Positions 47,202 to 59,177 of a DNA stretch of 64,000 nt are shown here, piece after piece. Made by a program: the position numbers and the translations under genes. The notes under the pieces were generated by a model. It worked only from the letters and a program-made list of their open reading frames with translations, was not told the origin of the DNA and did not search any database. Each line of letters starts with the position of its first letter. Within the stretch, counting starts at the first letter, position 1. Source of the DNA: Cichorium intybus. Its lineage: Eukaryota; Streptophyta; Magnoliopsida; Asterales; Asteraceae. The stretch is from the NCBI GenBank assembly GCA_023525715.1, contig CM042014.1, positions 22,046,563-22,110,562 of the forward strand, given 5' to 3'.

Positions 47202-47570
47202 ATGAGTTCTAGAGAAAAACAATGGTTTGATCTTAATGAACCTCCTATGGAGGATGAAAGTGACATCCCTTTTTGTATCAAGCCCAAGGCAGAATCATTC
47301 TCCATTACTAGTGTCACCTTACTACCATATGAGATAACCAATAGTCCTAATAGAACAATAAATAGCCATGCATCTTTTCAAGCTTCTTTTGATTCACCAT
47401 TTCAACCTTTCATTCAATCAAAAGGAGACTTGGAGAAAGTAAGTGAACTCACAAATCAAAATGATTATAATGTGACAGTAGCAATGAATCCTTCCAAAAT
47501 AGTTGGTCAGTTAATGTTGGCTGCAAAAAAATGTCGGTCGAATGGTTATGTAGGCGAGGATAAAAAGTGA
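47202..47570 (+). CDS. Hypothetical 122-aa protein with DLNEPP (EAR-like) motif
   Basis: ATG at 47202 opens a 122-codon frame whose N-terminus reads MSSREKQWFDLNEPPMEDES. DLNxxP is one form of the EAR repression motif that recruits TOPLESS-type corepressors. The remainder is Ser/Asn-rich with no domain I know, ending in a basic KKCRSNGYVGEDKK. The frame starts 10 bp after a MITE copy, so its promoter, if any, would be inside the MITE. It could be a small gene, an exon of a larger gene or chance. Confidence 0.3.
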   Translation: MSSREKQWFDLNEPPMEDESDIPFCIKPKAESFSITSVTLLPYEITNSPNRTINSHASFQASFDSPFQPFIQSKGDLEKVSELTNQNDYNVTVAMNPSKIVGQLMLAAKKCRSNGYVGEDKK

Positions 47571-49060
47571 AAGAATAAAAAGTTCAGATTGAGCGATCTT
47601 TCAAAGTGCCCGAAAATCTGTGATATAACACAACACATGTGGCCTTTTCAGATACATTTAATATTATTCAATAGAAGCAAGATGCTATATTGCCTTTTTT
47701 TTTGTGGTTTTGCTTTTGTTCCATTTGTTTGTATATTACTAGTAATCTTAAAGTTGGTTTCCCAAAAGAATACTAGAAAGAAGTTCTACGTTATTTATAT
47801 TGTCATCAGGTATGTACTACTGCTCCTGAATATTATACACTTTAGATTGGATCAAATGCAAGAAAAGCAAAGCACTATAATTCATTTGTGTATTACAGCT
47901 TCATACTTCCATTTCTTTATCTTAAAGCTAATACTTCTACTTTTTTCATAATAAGACATTGTACTTTGAAAAATCTAGCAGTTTAAAAGCGTTGTACATT
48001 CAAAATTTTTCTTATTAAAACATCATATTTTGAAAAATCTACGAATTTTAGCAGTAGAAATTACATTCCATTTGAATGATAATCATTTTTAATAACGCAA
48101 ATTTTTGAAAGGTCGAATTACATTAAAACCCATTACATATTGTGTATTCTTGCGGTTTAACACCTGCTACTTTTTTTCCAATCGAACCGTAAAAGTCTCA
48201 CATATTTTTCCAAATCAACGATTTCAACCTGTTATATCAGGTTTCATCAATAATGTTGTTATCTATGTATCACTTGTAATTTCCAACTTAACCATTTTGA
48301 CTTGATATAACACGTCATAATTGTTAATTTGTTCCATGGTTGGATTGCAAAAAATATAGTTGAGTGGTTAAACCATAAATTTTTTTGAAAATATAATTTT
48401 TTCCAGCAGTTATTCCTTTTTAGAAATACAATAATATGAAGAAATGGGAGTAGGATGTTATGACAAACGAATCAACAGAAGTAGATTGTTCTTTCTTGAA
48501 AAAATGGCCTACTTGGGTTCTTTTCTATGGTTGAAGTTCGAATACGCAAAGGAAAACCAAATCACAACGATTATGATAATCCATACTAGAAGACTTGCGA
48601 ATCGAAAAGAAGTTTTAGGAGGAAGAAGACATTGCATGATTGAACTAGCATTCTTTGTATATTAGGGCACAAAAACGAACCCAACTGAAGACCATTGACC
48701 CTCCTCACCGGTCATAATGATATAATGTGAATAATTTTAAAAAGTTTTTTAGTAAATCAAGCATAAAATTAAGTTTAGTGACCAAATGTGAACAATTTTA
48801 GAAGTTCATTACTCTTCCAAGTATTCTAGGATGCCACGTAGGATGTTAAATCAACATAAACTTTCTGTCATCGGTCATAAATTTATATTATGAACAATGT
48901 AAAAGAGTTAATAAGTAAATCAAATATAAAATAATCTCAGTAACCAAATATAAACACTTTTAAAAGCTCGTTACCTTCCAAATATTAAGTGACAACGGTG
49001 GTAGACCTAAAAAATCTAAAATATACTGTGTTAAATTTGCATCCAATGACAAATGTTACA
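47571..49060. other. Spacer without recognisable gene
   Basis: AT-rich DNA with weak inverted stretches near 48105-48410 (AACCATTACATATT... GGTTAAACCATAAA). Short open frames show no domain. Confidence 0.45.
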
Positions 49061-49067
49061 TCTTTTA

Positions 49068-49300
49068 TTAGGGATGAGCAAAACCGAATCGCCAAACCGA
49101 TAAACCGACAAAAACCGATAAAACCGAAACCATGTCAACAACCGACGCATTGGGTTTCAGTTTTTTCAAAAACCGACTCTGGCGGTTCGGTTCGGTTTCT
49201 TTATGCATACCGACCCATTAAAACCGACCCAATCCATTTGGTTTTAAACCGATGGAAGAACCGACCGTCCGACCCATAACTCAGATAACCGATCGTATAC
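49068..49300. mobile_element. hAT-like remnant with AACCGA repeats
   Basis: Starts TTAGGGATGAGCAAAACCGA and continues with many AACCGA/CGGTTC motifs, like the ends of the hAT at 18275. No second end or TSD was found. Confidence 0.5.
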
Positions 49301-49824
49301 CCAATACCCATTACTGATTAGCCTTTAGTCCATTAAACATTAACCCAAAATCCGTAAATCCCTAAACATTTTTGGCTCTTCTAGACTTGATTCACCGCCT
49401 CCAACTCTACTCCTTTCGGCGATTCAAGCTGAATCGCGATTTGCCGAATTCAACATCAAGCATTCATCGACAATCGATATCTATCGGACCTGTCGACTTC
49501 AACATCAAGCATTCAAGCTAGAATTGCGATTTGTCGAATTCAACGTCAACTTCAGTTCACACTTCAATCGGTATATGATTTGGTATGTTAACATTTAACC
49601 CTCAAAGGAAGGACTAATCCTGTCAGTCGGTAATTTGTGCAGGTACGAATTTTTAAAATTACTCAAAAGAACGCAAACCCTAATTGAGATCCGGAATTCG
49701 CCCCGAACTCCAACCAGGGTCGTGTGCCTTCCTCATAGAAGAGGCCACGAGCATTTACAACATAAACACACAAGTAAACACCAGATAACAAAGAAAACGA
49801 AGACAACGAGAGAATACGAAGAAG

Positions 49825-52049
49825 ATGAAGATAGAAGAAGTGCAATCTACTACTAAGAAGCAGAGGATTGCTACCCACACTCATATCAAAGGCCTTGGTC
49901 TTGAGGTTTTCTTCACTCCACCCTCGCTTTTTTCCATCTACCTTTCTCTATTATTAGGGGTCAACTAGGGTTTAGGGTTTATCGTTCAGTTTTTCGCGCT
50001 ATAAAGTTTTCATCCGTTTTCTATGTTACAAATGTGGGGAACTTTTTGTGCTTAGCGTTTAATTGTTTTCGAGCTATAAACTTTTGGCTATGATAATTTG
50101 TTTAGACTACCGGAAAAGCAATCCCTTTGGCTGCCGGATTTGTGGGTCAAGCGGCGGCAAGAGAGGCTGGCGGTCTTGTAGTTGATATGATCCGCCAGAA
50201 AAAGATGGCTGGACGTGCGCTCCTGCTTGCTGGACCTCCGGGAACCGGTAAAACTGCCCTTGCTCTTGGTATCTCCCAAGAGCTTGGCACTAAGGTACCA
50301 TTTTGTCCAATGGTTGGGTCAGAAGTCTACTCATCAGAAGTAAAGAAGACCGAAGTCTTGATGGAGAATTTCAGGAGGGCTATTGGATTACGTATCAAGG
50401 AAAATAAGGAGGTTTATGAAGGAGAAGTAAGAACAAACTTCAATCTCTGTTTTTATCCATTGAAGTTATAATATTTAATGCTGTAACATTTTGATATTTT
50501 GTGGAACAAAATGGTTTTAGGTGACTGAACTATCTCCTGAAGAAACAGAAAGTGTGACTGGTGGATATGGTAAAGCCATAAGTCATGTTATTATTGGATT
50601 AAAAACTGTTAAAGGAACAAAACAATTGAAGCTTGACCCTACAATCTATGATGCATTAATCAAGGAAAAGGTATAGCCATGTCCCTTTTTCTATATTAAT
50701 GGTGTTTTGTGATATTTGTTTTTATTTTAATTGTATTGATTATACAGGTAGCTGTTGGAGATGTTATATATATAGAAGCAAATAGTGGTGCAGTTAAAAG
50801 GGTAGGCAGGAGTGATGCATTTGCAACAGAATATGATCTTGAAGCTGAAGAATATGTTCCTCTTCCTAAAGGAGAAGTTCATAAAAAGAAAGAAATTGTT
50901 CAAGATGTTACACTTCATGATCTTGATGCTGCAAATGCACGGCCTCAAGGTGGACAAGATATATTGTCACTAATGGGTCAAATGATGAAGCCAAGAAAAA
51001 CTGAAATTACAGACAAATTAAGACAAGAAATCAATAAGGTATCTATACTTGTTATAAAGCTCTTATTTTTCTAATTACTTCCTTTGAATGAATCACAAAT
51101 GAGTTTTTATTATTTTATTTGCAGGTTGTTAATCGTTATATTGATGAAGGGGTGGCAGAGCTTGTCCCTGGTGTCTTATTCATTGATGAGGTATTTTTTT
51201 TTTACCTTTTTCGATCAGACTTTTTTTAAAAAATATTTTTGTGATTTATTTTAACCCATTTTGCAGGTACATATGCTGGATATGGAGTGCTTTTCTTACT
51301 TGAATCGTGCATTGGAAAGTTCACTATCTCCAATTGTGATTTTTGCCACTAATAGAGGGATATGTAGTGTGAGGTATAGTTTTCTCCTATTTGTTATTGT
51401 TAAAGGGTATTTAGGACATTTGACATGAAAGTTACTTGACAGGGGAACTGATATGTCGAGTCCTCATGGGATACCGGTGGATCTTTTAGACAGACTGGTG
51501 ATTATAAGAACAGAAACATATGGTCCTGCTGAGATGATTCAGGTATGCTTCCGGAAGGTTCTCTTTTTTAGCGGAAAATAAGGAAGCATATGCTGACGTG
51601 TAAATTTGTTGGTTTTGATAGATATTGGCTATTAGGGCACAAGTGGAGGAATTATCTATAGATGAAGAAAGTTTGGCCTACCTCGGTGAAATTGGACAAC
51701 AAGCATCCTTGAGGTTTGTTTTGCCTTTTATTGATTTTTCATTTTTCTTATATTTAAAAAACTCGCGACATTTTATTAAAAAATGTTTTCTTTCGTAGGC
51801 ATGCGGTTCAGTTACTATCGCCTGGGAGTGTTGTGGCGAAAATGAATGGCCGTGAGAGTATTTGCAAGGTAATGTTTATTATTACTATTATTTTAATATT
51901 ATATCTTGAGGTTGTGAATGTATATTGAGTTGTGTGATTATATATAAATGGTGAAACAGGCGGATCTGGAGGAAGTAAATAGTTTGTATTTGAATGCAAA
52001 GTCATCTGCTAAACTTCTACAAGAGCAACAAGATAGATACATATCTTGA
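49825..52049 (+). CDS. RIN1: RuvB-like 1 AAA+ ATPase (RIN1/RUVBL1/Pontin)
   Basis: Ten exons: 49825-49905, 50106-50426, 50521-50670, 50748-51038, 51125-51190, 51267-51373, 51443-51542, 51622-51713, 51799-51868, 51960-52049; predicted 455 aa, close to the roughly 456-458 aa of homologues. Starts MKIEEVQSTTKKQRIATHTH. Walker A GPPGTGKT at 70-77; Walker B LFIDEVHMLD around 299-308 with DE at 302-303; sensor 1 in FATNRG; sensor 2 Arg in SLRHAVQLLSP; the OB-fold insertion domain II carries EVYEGEVTELSPEE and DVIYIEANSGAVKR. In the family it forms hetero-hexamers with RUVBL2 in chromatin remodellers (INO80, SWR1), the R2TP chaperone and telomerase assembly; in Arabidopsis RIN1 also interacts with the RPM1 resistance protein. 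Neighbours are unrelated. The first donor (GAG|GTTTTC) is weak but the frame demands it. Confidence 0.96.
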
Positions 52050-53700
52050 TCAGCAAGTAATTGTGAAACTTGGGAATTTAATGTCCTGTGGTCGAAAATT
52101 ATTAAATTTTAATTATGTGGGGCTGGAGTTATGAAAATGACATGAATTTTAATATTTTATAGCGTGAGGAAAAATTGGGAGTTTTGGTTGTGTGTAACGG
52201 ATTTAATATGGGGTCATGTAACATGAGTTATGCGTGGTTGCATATTTTCGTTCACAACCCTCCAACTATTTCTCTCTGCAGGGAAATTATTTGGTTGTTT
52301 TCAACTTCATTTGCAATAAATTTAGATCGGTCAGATGGTTGTATTAACGGGCAACGACTGGTGATAGATCAGGTCAAAATCAATTGGCCAAAATGGATAT
52401 TTCTTCTAGAATGGTTCAAAACAAATAATAGATCATGTTGGACCTGATGGCTTCATATACTTGGATTTTTCACTTTTCATTTGTATGGTATGGAGTTAGT
52501 TATACCAGATCAAATGTTTATATAATATATTATTTTCTATGGCCATAATCAAATAAATTAATTCTTAACGTAAAGCATGATTATTTCTTGGGATATATTA
52601 ACCACTTTTGACGTGCCTTGACAACAAGTAAGAATCTATTTTAAATAATCAAATGTAGTAAAATACCTATACTATTAAACAGGAAAAGGTTGTAAGTTTT
52701 AAAATAATTCCTGTATCTTCGAAATGTAATGTTTTTGACATCAAACTATATAAAAAATGTTCTGTTAAGGGAATTTACATTTTTTGTCAACTAATAAAAA
52801 CCAGTATATTTGATTTCGACTCATAATCTTTCTTTATTTTGATCTTTTTAAAAGAACCAATTTTATATTCGAATCACTGATATAACGTATTATTAAAATT
52901 TAATTATCCCACATTGCACATTGTCAACTGTTAGCTATTTATTTAATTCATTTAATTAATGATTGAAAAATAGCATATTTTCAATGCCCTCGTGCCGAAC
53001 GTGTTACGCCAAGAGAACTAAACTCGCCGAGGTTAGGCGTTGAAATGGCGGGGCTTGTTTTGGCATAAACTACTCCAGATCCCTTTTACGGACAATGAAT
53101 CAAACTGGAAGATCCTTAACCGAAATTTACATCTGACCCCTTGTACTATCAATTAACTACACAATTTTCCTTTCATGTTGCCATAAGCAATACATAAAAG
53201 CTAATTTGCCTTGGATAACGCTCATCTCACGGTGACATTTTTCTGACTACATTGAGCTATCCATGTGATCGTGCCAATGTGAGTAGTACGTGTGCCAATT
53301 CTTTTTGGACATTTTAATTAATAGATTAGAAATCTTAACATAAAAGCAAAAGAATCAATCTTAACATTTTAAAATTGATAATTATCCTTGTCATTATATA
53401 TTGATGCTTTTAATCTCAGCGGTATGATCTCTTTTGTTGATATTAAATGAAAATTTAAAACCTTTGCTATAGGAGCGCGAAAAAAGCAAACATAGGGACT
53501 GAAATATGCTTAACATGAAGTAAAAGGGTATGGAAAAAAACAACAAGCGAGTTTTCATATTTCATCCCTGAAGTTTGTATGGCGATTAATCGTTAAAAAC
53601 ATTAGATGCTTCTTTGTCTGTTATGCGAATTGAGACTGGTGCTTTTGTCGCGTATGGACTTTATTTAATCCAATCCCACCTATTTTTTCTGATAGCCATT
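52050..53700. other. Spacer between RIN1 and HDS
   Basis: 3'-UTR of RIN1, then AT-rich DNA. At 52666-52690 CCTATACTATTAAACAGG resembles a Helitron 5' end, but no hairpin-CTAG partner is visible downstream. The segment before 53700 should hold the HDS promoter. Confidence 0.5.
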
Positions 53701-53792
53701 GCATCCGTTATAAACACACTCCTCTCGATTCTTCTACGAGTCCAAAATCAAGCATTTCAGCTTCAATTTCGGTATTGCTACTCAAGCAGAAG

Positions 53793-54465
53793 GTGCGTAT
53801 CACTGATTCTAACTTAATCTTGTTCAATCGAGTTCTTAAGTTGTTCGTTTAGCGAAGAATTTTATTGATTTATGCGGTAGGCAGAGGTAAGATCTGGTAT
53901 TGATTGACGATTAAGTACGTTTTTCCGAGGCTCAGAAGAAATTTATGATTTCGTGAGGTTTTCTTAGTTTCTGAAATGGAATTTAATCAAGCTTTATCTT
54001 GAGATTGATGATTTTGATGGAAGTTTGGTGAGTTTAAGAAGTTGAACATCAATTATTATGTTATGAATTTAATTTTCTATGTGTATATGTGATAAAAGTT
54101 TGAAGAAAAATATGAATTAGGTTTCGTTTTTCAAAGTTTGTGATGAATTTGTTCCAGATAAGTTAGTTACTTCTTCTGTTCCCTGTATCAGAAACATGAC
54201 GTGTCTCCTGACGTCATATTTGTATTATATGTTATAATTCCTTGTGTAATCATCAAATACTTCTCCAAAAAGATGAGAATCCAGTCACTTCTAAAGGTGG
54301 AATTTGTCTGTTTTGATCTCAAAAGTTAAAAGTGCCTTTTTTGTTGGTGGAAAAGAGCGAATGTATTGAGTTTTCCATTTCTTTGACTTGATCAATTAGA
54401 TGTAGGTGGTAATTAGTACAAGTTTAATGTGTAAGACTTCTCAATTTCAGTCTATTATGTTTCAG
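53793..54465 (+). other. Candidate 5'-UTR intron of HDS
   Basis: Donor AGAAG|GTGCGTAT at 53793 and acceptor TTATGTTTCAG at 54465, leaving 26 bases before the ATG at 54492. A second acceptor (CAATTTCAG, 54450) is close by. Inferred from consensus and from the lack of coding signal between. Confidence 0.55.
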
Positions 54466-54491
54466 GACTGTAGAAGCTGTTGTTTGTGATA

Positions 54492-57400
54492 ATGGCTACT
54501 GGATTCGCTCCAGCTTCCTTTACAAGTTTAAATAGCAGGGACAATGGGTTAGGTTTTGCAAAAACCTCAGATTTTGTCAAAGTTTCAGACATGAAAAGAG
54601 TTAAGTTTCAAAGAACCAAGATATCCGTGATAAAAAATTCAAACCCTGGTTCAGACATTGCAGAACTCCGGCCTGCTTCTGAAGGCAGTCCTCTATTAGG
54701 TACATTCTTTACCATTCACTATTATGCTTCCAGTTATCACAGTCAACTATCTGACAGTTATCTTTTCTTCTTTCTTTTTTTCATAGTTCCTGTACAGAAG
54801 TATTGTGAGTCCACACATAAAACCATCAGAAGGAAAACTCGCACAGTCATGGTTGGAGATGTTGCTCTTGGTAGTGACCACCCCATAAGAATTCAAACAA
54901 TGACCACAACTGATACTAAAGACGTGGCTGCAACTGTTGAACAGGTTTTTACCTTTTAACAATTTCTTTTCTATTTTCTTGAAACCTGTACCATTATGTA
55001 GATTTTAAGTAGTATACATATACATATCTTGATACAGGTCATGCAAATAGCAGATAGAGGAGCTGATATTGTTCGCATAACCGTACAAGGGAAAAGAGAA
55101 GCAGATGCATGTTTTGAAATAAAAAACACCCTTGTCCAAAAGAAGTAACTCTACTTCCTTATAAATTTCTCTACCTTTTACAATCTGTATTATCTTTATT
55201 TTATTCTCATGTTTTATTATGTATTTCCAGTTACAACATACCTCTAGTGGCAGACATTCATTTTGCTCCTTCAGTTGCACTTCGTGTTGCTGAATGCTTT
55301 GATAAAATCCGTGTCAACCCCGGAAACTTTGGTATAAATATTTAAACAACTTGTTTTTTTTATCAAACTTTCCTTCAAAATTTTCAATCTTTTCAAGATA
55401 TTTATTTCATGCAGCTGATAGACGTGCTCAATTTGAGAAATTGGAGTACACAGAGGAAGATTATCAACAAGAACTTGAACATATTGAGAAGGTGTTTGTT
55501 CCATTGGTTGAAAAATGCAAGAAATATGGAAGGGCAATGCGTATAGGAACAAACCATGGGAGTCTTTCAGATCGTATCATGAGCTACTATGGTGATTCCC
55601 CTAGAGGAATGGTGGAATCTGCATTTGAGTTTGCAAGAATCTGTAGGAAGTTAGACTACCATAACTTTGTGTTTTCAATGAAAGCAAGTAACCCTGTGAT
55701 TATGGTTCAAGCATATCGTCTTCTTGTAGCTGAAATGTATGTTCAGGGGTGGGATTATCCATTGCATTTGGGAGTTACTGAAGCTGGTGAAGGTGAAGAT
55801 GGACGTATGAAATCCGCAATTGGAATCGGGACTCTTCTTCAGGTCCCTTTTTTTAAAAACTTTTTTACAATAATCGTACATTCTTGTTTGACTTTTTTTA
55901 AAAAAAAAAAGTTCTATCTGGTGTACAGGATGGTCTTGGTGATACTATTAGGGTTTCACTTACAGAACCACCAGAGGAAGAAATTGACCCGTGTAGGAAA
56001 TTGGCTAATCTTGGAATGAAAGCAGCCGAAATTCAACAAGGGGTGGTATGTAATATGTTTTTGCATAATCTTTTATTTAATTACATATATGTGTTATCCA
56101 AATTCCAAGTGTTATAATTCTGTGAAAATTATACTTTATAGGCACCATTTGAAGAGAAGAACAGACGTTATTTTGATTTTCAAAGGAGAACTGGCGATTT
56201 GCCTGTTCAAAAGGAGGTTAGCTTGTAGTTCTTTACAAATTTTAATATTTAATAATCATATAATTTGTTATTTTTTTCTAAAAAAAAAGTGAATATGTGG
56301 CAGGGTGAAGAGGTGGATTATAGAGGTGTACTCCACCGTGATGGATCTGTTCTCATGTCTGTTACCCTTGATCAGTTAAAGGTTATACTCTTTTCTTAAC
56401 TTTCCTTATTACCATTTTTTATAAATTTTTATCGATAAAATTTTTTATTTTTCAGACACCAGAACTGTTTTACAAATCATTAGCAACAAAACTTGTTCTT
56501 GGTATGCCATTTAAGGATCTTGCAACTGTAGATTCCATCTTGTTGAGGGAGCTTCCACCTGCAGACGATAAAGATGCTGTAAATAATATTTTCCTTCAAT
56601 TTTCTGTTTCTCTTATATATTAAATAAATAAAGTTAGATAATTTTTGTATATATCGATTACAGCGTCTAGCCCTTAAAAGATTAATCGATGTAAGTATGG
56701 GAGTAATAACTCCTTTATCAGAACAATTAACAAAACCTCTACCCAATGCCTTGGTTTTGGTAAATCTAAAGGAACTATCAACTGGAGCTCATAAACTTTT
56801 ACAAGAAGGTAACTTTTTCATTTTTTTTACGGTTCCAACATGAAGAGTTATAATTCTCACACCATGTAATTATTTTTTTAGGGACACGTTTGGTGGTGAC
56901 TGTACGTGGTGATGAGCCATATGAAGAATTAGAAATCTTAAAAACCACTGATGCTACAATGATTCTTCATGATCTTCCATATACAGAAGAAAAAACCGGT
57001 AGAGTACATGCTGCTAGGAGGTATAATTTTCAAATTTTCATTAATTTAATAAAAAAAGTTGTGTATTTAAAAAAAAAATCGGTTTCTTCATGTCGACAGG
57101 CTATTTGAGTATCTCTCAGAAAACTCATTGAATTTCCCTGTTCTTCACCACATACAGTTCCCAAAGGGAATTCCCAGGTAATATATATATATATTTTTTA
57201 TCCTTGTCTTTTAGAATTATTTGATAAATATATATTATTTTCTTTGTGGCAGGGACGATTTGGTAATTAGTGCGGGTGCGAACGCGGGTGCGTTGTTAGT
57301 TGATGGACTTGGAGATGGTATTTTGTTGGAAGCTCCGGATCAGGATTTTGAATTTTTGAGGAATACATCTTTTAATTTGTTACAAGGATGCAGGATGCGC

Positions 57401-57989
57401 AACACTAAGACGGTATGGAATTAATTATTTTGAAATAAAAAATATATAAATTTTATTTCATATATTTGTTGTTTCTTATGTGTAATTTAAATGCAGGAAT
57501 ATGTGTCGTGCCCGTCTTGTGGTAGAACTCTGTTTGATCTTCAAGTCATAAGTGCAGAAATTAGAGAAAAAACATCGCATTTGCCTGGTGTTTCGGTAAA
57601 TGACGAAATTACCCCTTACAAGATGAGCAACTAACATCTTTGTTGTATTTAGCTAATAAATAAATGTGAGTTTTTTTTTTTTTGTAGATTGCGATTATGG
57701 GGTGCATAGTGAATGGACCAGGGGAGATGGCTGATGCAGATTTTGGATATGTTGGTGGTGCTCCTGGAAAGATTGATCTTTATGTTGGAAAGGTACAAAA
57801 AAATTCATTCTTTATTTTTTTCTTTTTTATCTTTTGGATAAAAAAAATTGGATTTATTTATATTTATAAAATAAAATATTGGTTCAGACGGTGGTAAAAC
57901 GAGCAATTGCAATGGAGAATGCAACCGAGGCTTTGATCCAATTAATTAAAGACCATGGACGTTGGGTTGATCCTCCTGTGGAAGAGTAG
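54492..57989 (+). CDS. HDS: 4-hydroxy-3-methylbut-2-enyl diphosphate synthase (HDS/IspG/GcpE), plastidial
   Basis: Sixteen coding exons: 54492-54699, 54787-54944, 55038-55144, 55231-55331, 55415-55842, 55929-56045, 56142-56216, 56304-56381, 56456-56578, 56664-56808, 56882-57020, 57100-57177, 57253-57412, 57497-57595, 57688-57792, 57888-57989; predicted 740 aa, the size of plant HDS. It reduces methylerythritol cyclodiphosphate (MEcPP) to HMBPP in the MEP isoprenoid pathway of plastids, with ferredoxin as donor. The first roughly 70 residues are Ser/Lys/Arg-rich, a transit peptide. The TIM barrel follows (RTVMVGDVALGSDHPIRIQT, YNIPLVADIHFAP, RIGTNHGSLSDR), then the large plant-type insertion, then the 4Fe-4S domain with CPSC (C644, C647) and MGCIVNGPGE (C678, E685). 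All key cluster ligands are present. MEcPP is also a stress signal, so this step is regulatory. Stop TAG at 57987-57989. Confidence 0.97.
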
Positions 57990-57995
57990 AATAAA
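57990..57995 (+). terminator. Poly(A) signal of HDS
   Basis: AATAAA directly overlapping the end of the HDS stop region (57990-57995). Transcription should end before the Helitron boundary at 58195. Confidence 0.45.
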
Positions 57996-58655
57996 TGAAT
58001 ACATTATCCGTATATTGGCTAAAGCACTTAAAAAGTGGTAAAAGGAACATTAATGTAACATTATTGTTGCTATTATTTGAGATGTATAAGAAAAAAAAAA
58101 CAAATGGAAATATTTAGATACCAATATGGAAATGGTTATAATAGTAGTATTGCGAGAACGCATACGAATAAGGTTTGGGGTTCTTTATGTTCCACTAGGT
58201 TAATAACCCGTGTAATACACGGTTTAAGATTAAAATTCCAATATAATATAATAAAAAATATTTTATTTAATGACACAATTTGATATAAACATACAAATTA
58301 AAATTAAAAATTAACATATAAGGGTATATTAGTAATTATACAATTTATAAGCAAATATCTAGCGCACTATCTAACGCACTTCGAAGTTATAAAAGCTACA
58401 TATAAGGTCTAAATATATACTAAACATTAATCACATATTGTGCTTAAAGTAATAACCTTGATCATATCCCAATTTGAGAATATCTCAGGTTCCAAAAAGG
58501 TGTTGACGTGCAAGGTACATTGCTATAAGAGCAACAAAAAAATGACTTACAACTGAATTCAAGTACATTTCTATGTACTACGTTTATCCCTTTTTATTTA
58601 ATATTAAAAATATCGCTTGTGGGTAAGTAGCTAGAGAATCCCATAAGAAATCAAA

Positions 58656-58792
58656 TCTAATACTTGAGAAAGAATTGTATGAAAGGCTAAATGGATGAGA
58701 GCAAAAATTTCCCATCAACACGAAAAAATAAGGAACCACTTCAACTTCTTCATAGCCATCTAGCACGGTCTCTAGCTTCGCCATGGTTTTTT
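58656..58792 (-). pseudogene. Captured exon of DNA polymerase epsilon subunit B (DPB2)
   Basis: Minus-strand frame MAKLETVLDGYEEVEVV continuing to FVLMGNFCSHPFSLSYNSFS and SIR. This is the conserved start of the calcineurin-like phosphoesterase core of the polymerase epsilon B-subunit (plant 'KLETVLDGxExVEVVPSLFVLMGNFCS'). A splice acceptor TTCATTAG directly precedes the exon (58793-58800) and the match stops where the next intron would begin, so the fragment was taken from genomic DNA with introns. Parent function (leading-strand replication) is known; this piece is a single exon and cannot act as the subunit. Confidence 0.82.
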
Positions 58793-58869
58793 CTAATGAA
58801 AAAAAAAAATCAAGATATTAGGAAATGCATGCAAATGATAAAAACAAATTTTAAATTCAAGAAATAGGA

Positions 58870-59177
58870 AAGTATCACAGTTAAGAGAATGTCCATCAAC
58901 CTTGCTGTTGTATTTGATGGCAGCCTTGCTATAAGGCCTAAAAAGAATATTTTTATTCAATACTTCAAGAATTGTCAAATGAAGATAGAAAACTTACACT
59001 TAAGCATGAAGATAACAAAATTACCCTTTCAGCTTGAGTAGTGGTAAGATCTTCCGCAATGTGAATATGATGATCAATAATTTTTAACATTCTTTCAAGA
59101 AGATCAATAGGGACAAACGGTAGTATTTTTGTTTGTTCGGGATGAAATAACTTATTTCGCAAGATCAGCAGGGACAA
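58870..59177 (-). pseudogene. Second gene-like fragment in the Helitron, source unknown
   Basis: Minus-strand stretch encoding KLFHPEQTKILPFVPIDLL and ERMLKIIDHHIHIAEDLTT, which looks like real protein, then a possible donor (AAGGGTAAT) and a short intron ending CTTTTTAG at about 58938, then another potential exon (PYSKAAIKYNSKVDGHSLNC in one frame). Less AT-rich than surrounding Helitron DNA. I do not recognise the family, and it does not match the polymerase epsilon B-subunit as I know it. Confidence 0.45.

Noticed and set aside
47589..47951. 120-aa hydrophobic frame after the EAR-motif frame as a membrane protein
   Set aside because: Low-complexity AT-rich translation (Phe/Leu/Ile-rich) with no clear start context or family resemblance.
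52175..52447. 90-aa frame after RIN1
   Set aside because: Lies in the RIN1 3'-UTR and downstream flank; no domain and no conservation that I can recognise.
53614..53817. Upstream frame in the HDS leader as a regulatory peptide
   Set aside because: It runs across the candidate leader-intron donor and has no recognisable conserved uORF sequence.
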